Positions 1-6,156 of a DNA stretch of 6,649 nt are shown piece by piece. The notes under the pieces were generated by a model. The model did no database searches. It saw nothing but the letters and a program-made list of their open reading frames with translations, and had not been told where the DNA came from. Source of the DNA: Alphaproteobacteria bacterium. Lineage in GTDB: Bacteria > Pseudomonadota > Alphaproteobacteria > Rickettsiales > JAFLCR01. The stretch covers positions 1 to 6,649 of the forward strand of contig JAFLCR010000129.1 in NCBI GenBank assembly GCA_017302755.1. The letters are read 5' to 3'. Each line of letters begins with the position of its first letter. The first letter of the stretch is position 1. Position numbers and translations under genes: made by a program.

Positions 1-1
1 C

Positions 2-847
2 GGCATCACGAACGACACACTTGAACGCGCGCTCAAGGACGTGACCATGCCCGACGAATCCGTCGTCGAACAAGACAGAAAACAGCCAGAATCGACTGTT
101 ACCTTCGAACGCTACATGAAGCGGGTCGTAAATCAGGGCCGCATCCGCAAAGCGCAAGGCCTCGCCGCAGAGCACCGCTCACTGCTGAAGGAGGTCAGCG
201 AGGCTTACGGCATCCCCTCCTCCGTCATCGTGGCGCTGTGGGGCATCGAAAGCAATTTCGGCGAGATCACGGGCAATTATGCGATCATCGATTCCCTGGC
301 CACGCTCGCTTATGAAGGAAGACGCGCCAAGTTTTTCGAGGAGGAGCTGACCAATGCGCTCCGGATGATCCAGAACGATCATATTTCCCCGGAGGAGATG
401 ACCGGTTCCTGGGCGGGCGCAATGGGCCAGTGCCAGTTCATGCCGTCCAGCTATCTGAAATTCGCGCAGGATTTCAACCGTGACGGCAAAAAGGACATCT
501 GGGATTCCACGCCCGATGTCTTCGCCTCGATCGCCAATTATCTGGAAAAATCCGGCTGGGACGGCTCGAAGCCCTGGGGCGTGAAGGCCACGCTGCCGGA
601 AGGGTTCGACACCGGCAAAACCGGTCGCACCAACAAGCAATCGCTGGACGCCTGGAAATCGCAGGGCGTGAAATTCCGCGCCGGCCTGCCTTCAGGGCAA
701 TATGCCATCGTGCTGCCGGATGACGGCGATGCCGATACCGCTTATCTGGTTTCCACGAATTACGACGTCATCATGAAGTGGAACCGTTCCTTGTTTTTCG
801 CCACCGCCGTCGGTACGCTGTCCGACGCCATCACCAGGGGAGAATAA
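2..847 (+). CDS. MltB-family lytic murein transglycosylase, 5'-truncated by the window edge
   Basis: This enzyme should cleave the MurNAc-GlcNAc bond of peptidoglycan in the periplasm, leaving 1,6-anhydroMurNAc ends (family knowledge: MltB/Slt35, GH103, SLT_2 domain). The frame is open to the first base. The GTG at 41 lies inside conserved sequence (upstream codons read GITNDTLERALKD, typical of the family), so it is not the real start; the signal peptide and N-terminus are missing. In the visible 281 residues, the catalytic Glu is in WGIESNFG (GAA at 248-250). The family signature AMGQCQFMPSSY begins near 419. An EF-hand-like loop, DFNRDGKKDIWD, lies at 470-505; Slt35 binds calcium at the equivalent place. 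The protein ends soon after the catalytic fold, with no C-terminal peptidoglycan-binding domain. The stop is 2 bases before rlpA, implying one operon. I am confident of the family; I give no symbol because alphaproteobacteria often carry several MltB paralogues. Confidence 0.93.
   Translation, partial: GITNDTLERALKDVTMPDESVVEQDRKQPESTVTFERYMKRVVNQGRIRKAQGLAAEHRSLLKEVSEAYGIPSSVIVALWGIESNFGEITGNYAIIDSLATLAYEGRRAKFFEEELTNALRMIQNDHISPEEMTGSWAGAMGQCQFMPSSYLKFAQDFNRDGKKDIWDSTPDVFASIANYLEKSGWDGSKPWGVKATLPEGFDTGKTGRTNKQSLDAWKSQGVKFRAGLPSGQYAIVLPDDGDADTAYLVSTNYDVIMKWNRSLFFATAVGTLSDAITRGE
836..842 (+). promoter_or_regulatory. Ribosome binding site of rlpA
   Basis: AGGGGAG lies 7 bases upstream of the ATG at 850 and overlaps the last codons of the preceding transglycosylase gene. 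It supports 850 as the rlpA start rather than the in-frame upstream ATG at 778, which would put 24 non-signal residues in front of the lipoprotein leader. Confidence 0.7.
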
Positions 848-849
848 CC

Positions 850-1863
850 ATGCGTTGGACCAACCTTGCCCTCACCTTCGCGCTTCTTGCCACCCTCACC
901 GCCTGCGCGGGCGGCGGCCAATATGCTAGCCGCGAGCTGCCACCGGATCTCATGCCCTATCAGGGCAGCGTGAAGATCGGTGCGCCCTACCAGGTGAACG
1001 GCGTCTGGTATTACCCGAAATACGACCCAAACTATGACGAAACCGGCCTCGCCTCCTGGTACGGCCCCGGCTTCCACGGCAATCGCACCGCCAACGGCGA
1101 ACGCTTCAACCAGGAAGAAACCACCGCCGCCCACAAGACCCTTCCCCTGCCCAGCATGGTGCGGGTAACGAATTTGGAAAACGGGGAGGAGCTGGTGGTG
1201 CGCGTCAACGACCGCGGCCCGTTCGTAGCCGGGCGCATCATCGATCTTTCCAAAAAATCGGCGGAGCTGCTGGGCATCCGTGGCAAGAACCAACCGAAAG
1301 TGCGTGTGCAGTATCTGAAAGAGGAAACCGAGCGTTACCTGGCATCTCTTGGCAAGGGCGATGCTTCTTACGCTCAGGCCCCCTCCACCGAGGAAACGGC
1401 CGAATATTACGCAGATATGCGCTCGGAAAAAACGGCGCAGGACAGCCCCACGCCCCAGGTTTCCTCAAAGGAGATCAACACCAGCAATTTCTCGCAACCC
1501 GCCACTCCTCCCGCGCCTGCGCAACTGGCACCGCTGGAAGATCTGTCGCATGATGAGCAGCCCGCCAGCAAAACCACTGCTGCCGAGGAATACGTCGCGC
1601 CTCCCGCCGCCTATAAAAACGCCCCATCTTCGGCGGGCGGCTATTACGTTCAGGCCGGCGCCTTCGCCAATGAAGGGAATGCAGAGAAGGTGAAGAAGAA
1701 GCTGTCCGGCCTCGGCCACAGTTTCATCACTCCCCTCACCGTCGGCGGCCGCACGCTGCACCGCGTACGTCTGGGCCCGGTGGAGAGCGGCGCGCAGGCA
1801 CGCACCTTGCTTTCTCAGGTGCAGGCCATGGGCATCGGCGACGCGAAAGTAGTGAAGGATTAG
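850..1863 (+). CDS. rlpA: RlpA, septal-ring lytic transglycosylase lipoprotein with SPOR domain
   Basis: The predicted product is a 337-residue outer-membrane lipoprotein. The leader ends in the lipobox LTAC with the lipidated Cys at 19. The double-psi beta-barrel domain spans about 65-155 and contains ASWYGPGFHGNRTANGE and VRVNDRGPF. His95 (in AAHKTLPLP) and Asp121 (in NDRGPF) are 26 residues apart, the same spacing as the two residues reported essential in Pseudomonas aeruginosa RlpA (His131, Asp157), so an active enzyme is likely. A Pro/Ala/Thr/Glu-rich linker runs from about 160 to 262. A SPOR domain (263-337, starting GGYYVQAGAF) should bind stem-peptide-free glycan at the division septum. 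The known P. aeruginosa enzyme cleaves such denuded glycans; E. coli RlpA lacks the activity, so activity here is inferred. The gene follows the MltB-like gene by 2 bases, and its TAG overlaps the stop of convergent slt. The start rests on the ribosome site and the lipoprotein leader. Confidence 0.95.
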   Translation: MRWTNLALTFALLATLTACAGGGQYASRELPPDLMPYQGSVKIGAPYQVNGVWYYPKYDPNYDETGLASWYGPGFHGNRTANGERFNQEETTAAHKTLPLPSMVRVTNLENGEELVVRVNDRGPFVAGRIIDLSKKSAELLGIRGKNQPKVRVQYLKEETERYLASLGKGDASYAQAPSTEETAEYYADMRSEKTAQDSPTPQVSSKEINTSNFSQPATPPAPAQLAPLEDLSHDEQPASKTTAAEEYVAPPAAYKNAPSSAGGYYVQAGAFANEGNAEKVKKKLSGLGHSFITPLTVGGRTLHRVRLGPVESGAQARTLLSQVQAMGIGDAKVVKD

Positions 1864-3827
1864 TTTTTCCGAATTCCAAGATCAGCCCGCATGGCCTCAA
1901 CGGTCACCTGTGACTCGTCGAACAGCGCGCGGTAGACCTGCATGTTCTCGATCACGCGCTGCACGTAGTTGCGGGTTTCGGAAAACGGAATCATCTCGAT
2001 CCAGTCCAGCGTGGAAAGCTCGCGCCCCGGCACGCCGAAAGCTTCCTCCCACCGCCGCACCCGCCCCGGCCCGGCGTTGTACGCAGCGATGGCCATGACC
2101 TTGGAACCGTCGAACTGATTGATCATGCTGCGCAGGTAGCGCGTGCCCAGGCGAATGTTCTGCTGCGGGTTTGTCAAATGTCCCGCCTGATAAGGCAACC
2201 CCGCTCTTTTCGCCGTATGCTGCGCCGTTGATGGAAGCAACTGCATCAGCCCGACCGCTCCTGCCGGGCTTTTGGCGTCAGCGCTGAATTCACTTTCCTG
2301 GCGGATGACGGCGTGCGCCATGGCTTTATCAAGTGCGGCATCCGCAGGCATCTGCACAGCAGGATAACCGTAGGACGTCAATATATATCCCTTCCTGAGC
2401 GCCCGCTTGGCCGCCTTCACGCCGAAATCGATTCCCTGCTCGCGCGCCACCCTTGCGGCAAGCTCGGCGTCTTTCAGGTTGGAGGCATCATCCACCAGCT
2501 GCATCAGAAAAATCCGCAGTGTTTCCTCCGCGTCCAGATCACGCAGGACGTAAATAGCCTGCACCAGCGGACGCTGCTTGTAATTAGTTTGCTCTTCGGT
2601 GGAAATTTTCATGCTGTCAGGAAGCGTAAGCCGCCGCGCACCGCCGATTTCGAGCATGGCGAGCTGACCATAAAACGTGGTCTGATGTTGCATGGCAAGC
2701 ATGAACCAGCGCGTCTGCAGCTGCGTGTCGCCCATGGCTTTGGCGGCTTTCCCAGCCCAATACGCGCCGCGCGCGCGGCTGATGGGAAATTTCGCGTTTT
2801 CATGGATGCGCTGAAAATGCGGCAGCGCCACTCCCGGCGATTTCTGGAAGGAAAGCGCGATCCATCCCGCCATGAATTCGGCATCCACATAGGTGGGCTT
2901 GTCATCGGTGATGCCATGCTTCTTGGCCAACGCGTAAGCTTTCTGATACTGCTTTTCACGAAGCAGCTGGCGCACGGCGTTATCCCGGTATCTCCACCAG
3001 CGTTCGGGATTCGGCGTTTTTTCCGGCGCGAGCGCCAGCAATTCGAGCACGCCGTCATCCTGGCCGTGCTTGCTGCGCCAGGCGATGCGATCAAACAAGA
3101 GGCCGGGGTCGCGCTGCAGCTTCTGCGGTACATGACTGATGGCGTCGCCGATGCCGAAAGCATTGCGCCGAACGGCAATACGCGCCGTGAAGAGTTTGAC
3201 ATAGTCGCCGGGAATCTTCGGGAACATGCGCTTGGCCGCATCGAAATTATCATCCCAGATCAGCCGGTCGGCGCGGGCGATATGGTCTTCGCGCGTAAGA
3301 TAGGAGCCATAACGGGACAACAGCGAACCCTCTTCATCCTCATCGAAATCGCCCTTGATCCACGCCTGCCGCAAAATCCCCACGGCCTGTTGGCGAACCG
3401 AGGCATCGCCGGATTGCAGCATCATTTCAGCCAGCACGCGCTTGCCGAACGGCGTCTGCGGCGGGTATTTCCGCAACCAGGCGGCGGTTTTCACGCCATC
3501 CTTGACATCGAGCAACGCCTCTTCAGCGCGGTTCTGAAGGCGGTCCATCAGCGGCCAGTCGCGGTGACGTTCCATGAAATCGCTGATTTGGGCGAACGTC
3601 GCGCCGGAATCTTTCTTCTGCAGGTACATCCAGCGGATAATCTGCTCCACCAGCGGGTTATCCGCCTTTCGGGCATGCGCGAAGGCGCCATTCCAGTCCT
3701 CATCCACCGCATCGGAAATCGCATTGCGCCCATGGATTCCGTCATCATGCGACAGCACCCGCGCCTGAACAGGGGTGGTTAACAGGAAAAGCAATGCAAA
3801 AAAGGAGAGGGCAACACGCATACGCAT
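1860..3827 (-). CDS. slt: Soluble lytic murein transglycosylase, Slt70-like
   Basis: This 655-residue periplasmic exo-type peptidoglycan lyase resembles Slt70 (GH23). A signal peptide covers about 1-22 (hydrophobic core, cleavage near PVQA|RV). A long alpha-helical region from about 30 to 490, poor in recognisable motifs, matches the superhelical U and L domains that form the Slt ring. The catalytic SLT domain is at about 500-630, with the general acid/base Glu511 in VIRQES (codon at 2297-2295), GLMQLLPSTA from 526 and AYNAG at 582-586, all intact. Length is close to E. coli Slt70. The start is the ATG at 3827; a second in-frame ATG at 3821 is almost as good, and neither has a strong Shine-Dalgarno sequence. 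The gene diverges from dapA and converges on rlpA. From memory, slt-like genes next to dapA and smpB are common in alphaproteobacteria, often in the same direction; here slt points away. I am sure of the family, less so of orthology with E. coli slt. Confidence 0.95.
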   Translation of the reverse strand: MRMRVALSFFALLFLLTTPVQARVLSHDDGIHGRNAISDAVDEDWNGAFAHARKADNPLVEQIIRWMYLQKKDSGATFAQISDFMERHRDWPLMDRLQNRAEEALLDVKDGVKTAAWLRKYPPQTPFGKRVLAEMMLQSGDASVRQQAVGILRQAWIKGDFDEDEEGSLLSRYGSYLTREDHIARADRLIWDDNFDAAKRMFPKIPGDYVKLFTARIAVRRNAFGIGDAISHVPQKLQRDPGLLFDRIAWRSKHGQDDGVLELLALAPEKTPNPERWWRYRDNAVRQLLREKQYQKAYALAKKHGITDDKPTYVDAEFMAGWIALSFQKSPGVALPHFQRIHENAKFPISRARGAYWAGKAAKAMGDTQLQTRWFMLAMQHQTTFYGQLAMLEIGGARRLTLPDSMKISTEEQTNYKQRPLVQAIYVLRDLDAEETLRIFLMQLVDDASNLKDAELAARVAREQGIDFGVKAAKRALRKGYILTSYGYPAVQMPADAALDKAMAHAVIRQESEFSADAKSPAGAVGLMQLLPSTAQHTAKRAGLPYQAGHLTNPQQNIRLGTRYLRSMINQFDGSKVMAIAAYNAGPGRVRRWEEAFGVPGRELSTLDWIEMIPFSETRNYVQRVIENMQVYRALFDESQVTVEAMRADLGIRKN

Positions 3828-3952
3828 TCTATCTATGTCAGAAACTCACTAAGCCAAGGTAAAGATGGAAAACCACACCCCATGACAATTAGTCTTGTGC
3901 CGGATAAGGATTTCTCTATCGTTAAGCGTTCCATTCCTGATTCGAGTTACCC
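3828..3952. promoter_or_regulatory. Divergent promoter region between slt and dapA
   Basis: This 125-base gap must hold the slt promoter (- strand) and probably the dapA promoter (+ strand). It is visibly more AT-rich than the flanking genes. The best + strand candidate is TTGTGC at 3895-3900, a 16-base gap and TATCGT at 3917-3922. ATGACA at 3882-3887 is a good -35 match but has no convincing -10 partner. On the - strand, TTGTCA (3888-3883) and TTGGCT (within 3858-3851) are -35-like, again with poor -10 elements. I see no long inverted repeat, operator or riboswitch-like fold. The location is firm; the exact elements are guesses. Confidence 0.4.
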
Positions 3953-4855
3953 ATGTTTACCGGCATCATCACCGCGCTCATCACCCCCTTCAAGAACGGC
4001 AAGATCGACGAAGAAGCCTTCCGCAAGCTGGTGGAATGGCAGATCGCCGAGGGCGTGAACGGCCTGGTGCCTTGCGGCACGACCGGCGAATCCCCTACGC
4101 TCAGCCACGAAGAGCACAAGCGCGTGGTGGAGCTGTGCATCGAAACCGCGCGCGGCCGCGTGCCGGTTATCGCTGGCGCCGGTTCGAACAGCACGGCAGA
4201 GGCAATCGACTTCGCCCACCATGCCAAGAAAGCAGGCGCTTCTGGCGTGCTGGTGGTGGCGCCGTATTACAACAAACCGAGCCAGGAAGGCATCTATCGC
4301 CATTACAAGGCCGTGCACGATGCGGTTTCCTTTCCGATCCTCATTTATAACATCCCCGCGCGCTCGGTGGTGAACATCACTGACGAAACGCTGGCCCGCC
4401 TCGCCAAGCTGCCGCATATCGACGGCGTCAAGGACGCCACCGGCGATCTCGCCCGCGTCAGCTCGCTGCGCATGGCTGCCGGGCCAGGCTTCTGCCAGCT
4501 TTCCGGCGAAGACATGACCGCACTGGCCTTCAACGCCGCCGGCGGTAGGGGATGCATCTCCGTGACCTCCAATATTGCCCCGCGCCTCTGCGCCGAGCTG
4601 CAGAAGCTGACCCTTCAAGGCGATTTCGCCGCCGCGTTGAAGATTCAGGATCAACTGGCCCCGCTGCACAAAGCCATGTTCTGCGAGCCTTCCCCAGGGC
4701 CGGTCAAATACGCCGCCTCGCTGCTCGGGCTGGCGAGCGCCGAAGTGCGCCTGCCATTGACGGAGATCAGCGACGCAGCCAAACAGCAGGTAGAAGCCGC
4801 CCTCAAAACCCTGGGGCTGCTGGACGGGCATCATGAGCGAAAAGCCACAGCCTGA
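3953..4855 (+). CDS. dapA: 4-hydroxy-tetrahydrodipicolinate synthase (DHDPS)
   Basis: This cytoplasmic class I aldolase condenses pyruvate with aspartate-4-semialdehyde, the first committed step to diaminopimelate (peptidoglycan cross-links) and lysine. The 300-residue product is a single (beta/alpha)8 barrel of normal length. The active-site residues of E. coli DapA (Thr44, Thr45, Tyr107, Tyr133, Arg138, Lys161) all appear one position earlier: Thr43-Thr44 in CGTTGES, Tyr106 in YYNKPSQEG, Tyr132 in LIYNIPAR, Arg137, and the Schiff-base Lys160 in GVKDATGDL. The C-terminal EPSPGPVKYA segment also fits DapA better than related N-acetylneuraminate lyase-type aldolases. The start ATG has only a weak ribosome site, but MFTGIITALITPF is the canonical N-terminus. 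The last 23 bases overlap smpB, giving the short non-conserved tail GHHERKATA. Lysine feedback inhibition cannot be judged by eye. Confidence 0.97.
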   Translation: MFTGIITALITPFKNGKIDEEAFRKLVEWQIAEGVNGLVPCGTTGESPTLSHEEHKRVVELCIETARGRVPVIAGAGSNSTAEAIDFAHHAKKAGASGVLVVAPYYNKPSQEGIYRHYKAVHDAVSFPILIYNIPARSVVNITDETLARLAKLPHIDGVKDATGDLARVSSLRMAAGPGFCQLSGEDMTALAFNAAGGRGCISVTSNIAPRLCAELQKLTLQGDFAAALKIQDQLAPLHKAMFCEPSPGPVKYAASLLGLASAEVRLPLTEISDAAKQQVEAALKTLGLLDGHHERKATA

Positions 4856-5312
4856 CCGTTACCGCCTCGCAGCCCAAAACCGCAAAGCCTTCCACGACTA
4901 CCATATCGAGGAACAGCTTGAGGCCGGCATCATGCTGACCGGCGGCGAGGTGAAAGCGCTGCGGGCGGGCAAAGCCAACATCACCGACGCTTACGGCGGT
5001 CCCATGCAAGGGGAGATCTGGTTGTTCAACGCCTCGATCGAGGAAGCGGGCAATGTGCCCTCCTTCGCGCGCAGCGAAACGCGCCGCCCGCGCAAACTGC
5101 TGCTCGGCAAACGCGAAATCGCCAAATTGCTGGGGCGCCTCAAGGTGAAGGGCGTGACGCTGATTCCGCTCGATATCCACTTCAATAAACGCGGTTTCGC
5201 CAAGGTGACCGTTGGCGTGGCCACCGGCAAGAAGCAGCACGACAAGCGGGCGAGCATCAAAGAGAAGGATTGGCAGCGCGAAAAACAACGCGCGCTCAAG
5301 CAGCGGCATTAG
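4833..5312 (+). CDS. smpB: SsrA-binding protein SmpB
   Basis: SmpB is the obligate partner of tmRNA in trans-translation: it carries alanyl-tmRNA to stalled ribosomes and stands in for the codon-anticodon pairing in the decoding centre. The 159-residue length is normal. Visible family motifs are QNRKAFHDYHIEEQLEAGI near 15-33, TGGEVKALRAGKANITDAY at 36-54, the FNASIEEAG turn at 65-73, RKLLLGKREI at 87-96, and the basic C-terminal tail (DKR at 137-139, Trp147) that enters the mRNA channel. The start lies inside the 3' end of dapA in the +1 frame, with no good Shine-Dalgarno sequence, so translation probably depends on ribosomes finishing dapA. No tmRNA gene (ssrA) is seen nearby. I see no clear terminator after the stop. 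Function is very secure; the exact start is slightly less so. Confidence 0.96.
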   Translation: MSEKPQPDRYRLAAQNRKAFHDYHIEEQLEAGIMLTGGEVKALRAGKANITDAYGGPMQGEIWLFNASIEEAGNVPSFARSETRRPRKLLLGKREIAKLLGRLKVKGVTLIPLDIHFNKRGFAKVTVGVATGKKQHDKRASIKEKDWQREKQRALKQRH

Positions 5313-5490
5313 AGCTTTTGGTTGATGTATTTTTGCCACGAAAGGCGGGTTCGGTCAGCATTTCCGCCCCCTTATCACAAAAACATACCAAAAATTTACT
5401 TTCCGCCGTATATCTAGTGGCAAATTTTGGCTGACACTGTATGTTGTAGTCCTGCAAACAGATTATAGCTTCATCTTGAAGGAGGTTCCG
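5313..5490 (+). promoter_or_regulatory. Spacer between smpB and the beta-barrel gene; probable promoter and 5' leader
   Basis: This 178-base non-coding stretch contains AT-rich blocks (about 5376-5400 and 5409-5430) unlike the flanking genes, as expected for a promoter region. The best sigma70-like pair I can find is GTGGCA (5417-5422), a 17-base gap and TATGTT (5440-5445), which is weak. A GGCGG/CCGCC pair (5344-5348 with 5364-5368) could form a short 5-6 bp stem with a 15-base loop but has no T-run after it. No small gene was recognised. Confidence 0.3.
5479..5485 (+). promoter_or_regulatory. Strong ribosome binding site that sets the GTG start at 5491
   Basis: AAGGAGG, a near-perfect Shine-Dalgarno sequence, is followed after 5 bases by GTG at 5491. 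An alternative in-frame TTG at 5476 overlaps this site, so it is not a plausible start. The signal peptide also begins properly at the GTG (basic residue at position 4, then the hydrophobic core). Confidence 0.85.
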
Positions 5491-6111
5491 GTGAATATTC
5501 GTTTCCTGACAGGCTTATGCCTTGCCATTGCCACCCTTGCCCATTCCGCCCAGGCGGAAGAACGCTGGCCGCGCTGGTATCTCGGCCTTTCCGGCAGCGG
5601 ACAGTTCAATTCCGACGGCGACATCTCCGGCCCCGGCATTTCCACGAACGCGGAATACGATACAGGCTACGGTTTCACCGCAGCCCTGGGTTATCAGCCC
5701 AGCTTCGGCAATCAGTTCTTCGATAACACCCGTTACGAACTTGAGTTCGGCTACCGCTCGAGCGACATCGACACCGTCGGCGGCGCCACCGCGAACGGAG
5801 ACGTGACCTCGCTTTCTTATATGGTCAACGCCTATTACGATTTCCGCAACAGCAGCCGCTTTACCCCCTATCTGGGCTTAGGCCTCGGCATGGCGAACGT
5901 GGATTTCGACCCCGGCATCGGCGCGAACGACGAAAACGTGTTTGCCTATCAGTTTATGCTCGGCCTGACCTACGCGCCGGAAACCCTCCCCATGACCGAA
6001 TGGGGCGTCGGCTACCGCTACTTCGCCACCGACGATGTCGAAGTGGCGCCCAGCACCGAGCTGGAATACAGCACGCATTCGGTGGAAGCGAACGTCAAGC
6101 TCCGCTTCTAA
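5491..6111 (+). CDS. Small outer-membrane beta-barrel protein (OmpA/OmpX-like fold, unassigned role)
   Basis: The 206-residue product has a signal peptide (1-22, cleavage after AHSAQA) and a mature part that reads as eight amphipathic strands: about 29-39 (WYLGLSGSGQF), 60-69, 80-91, 106-118, 124-139, 150-162, 170-180 and 193-206. Strands alternate aromatic/hydrophobic and Gly/polar residues, and the four intervening stretches rich in Gly, Asp, Asn and Ser look like external loops. The last residue is Phe in NVKLRF, the usual C-terminal signal for the BAM assembly machinery. This matches the broad outer-membrane beta-barrel family (OMP_b-brl type, OmpA N-domain/OmpX-like). There is no C-terminal OmpA peptidoglycan-binding domain. 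Function cannot be deduced; such proteins can be structural, adhesins or small channels. It appears to be a single-gene unit with its own leader and a strong terminator. Confidence 0.85.
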   Translation: MNIRFLTGLCLAIATLAHSAQAEERWPRWYLGLSGSGQFNSDGDISGPGISTNAEYDTGYGFTAALGYQPSFGNQFFDNTRYELEFGYRSSDIDTVGGATANGDVTSLSYMVNAYYDFRNSSRFTPYLGLGLGMANVDFDPGIGANDENVFAYQFMLGLTYAPETLPMTEWGVGYRYFATDDVEVAPSTELEYSTHSVEANVKLRF

Positions 6112-6128
6112 ACCTGCATCATTTCATG

Positions 6129-6156
6129 AAAAAGCCCCCGCGAGGGGGCTTTTTTT
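6129..6156. terminator. Strong intrinsic terminator, probably bidirectional
   Basis: A perfect GC stem GCCCCC (6134-6139) / GGGGGC (6144-6149) encloses a GCGA tetraloop of the stable GNRA type. It is flanked by AAAAA (6129-6133) and a seven-T run (6150-6156). Read on the + strand it ends the beta-barrel gene 18 bases after its stop. Read on the - strand the five A residues become a T-run, so it can also end the convergent CinA-like gene, whose TAA stop lies within its edge (6157-6155). Confidence 0.93.

Noticed and set aside
778..849. An upstream ATG at 778 as the rlpA start.
   Set aside because: It would add 24 residues ahead of a perfect lipoprotein leader and overlap the end of the MltB-like gene; the ATG at 850 has a good ribosome site.
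760..1293. A 177-codon open frame on the - strand across the MltB/rlpA junction.
   Set aside because: It is codon-aligned antisense to rlpA; the Gly/Ala/Val-rich product is a typical shadow.
2313..3782. A 489-codon open frame on the + strand opposite slt.
   Set aside because: It is aligned codon-to-codon with slt, so it stays open simply because slt rarely uses TTA, CTA or TCA. The translation has no signal, motif or family likeness, while slt is a full, recognisable enzyme.
3947..4834. A 295-codon open frame on the - strand covering dapA.
   Set aside because: It is again codon-aligned antisense to a well-conserved gene in GC-rich DNA; the product is not recognisable.
4803..5339. A 178-codon open frame on the - strand opposite smpB.
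   Set aside because: It is codon-aligned with smpB and shows no recognisable protein features.
5344..5373. A possible terminator hairpin (GGCGG/CCGCC) after smpB.
   Set aside because: The stem is only 5-6 pairs with a 15-base loop and no T-run follows.
5418..5432. A sigma54-like promoter (TGGCAAATTTTGGCT) upstream of the beta-barrel gene.
   Set aside because: The GG-to-GC spacing is one base short of the required distance and the -12 element reads TGGC rather than TTGC.
5313..5490. A tmRNA (ssrA) gene next to smpB.
   Set aside because: The gap is too short for a one-piece tmRNA and shows no tRNA-like acceptor end or tag-like reading frame.
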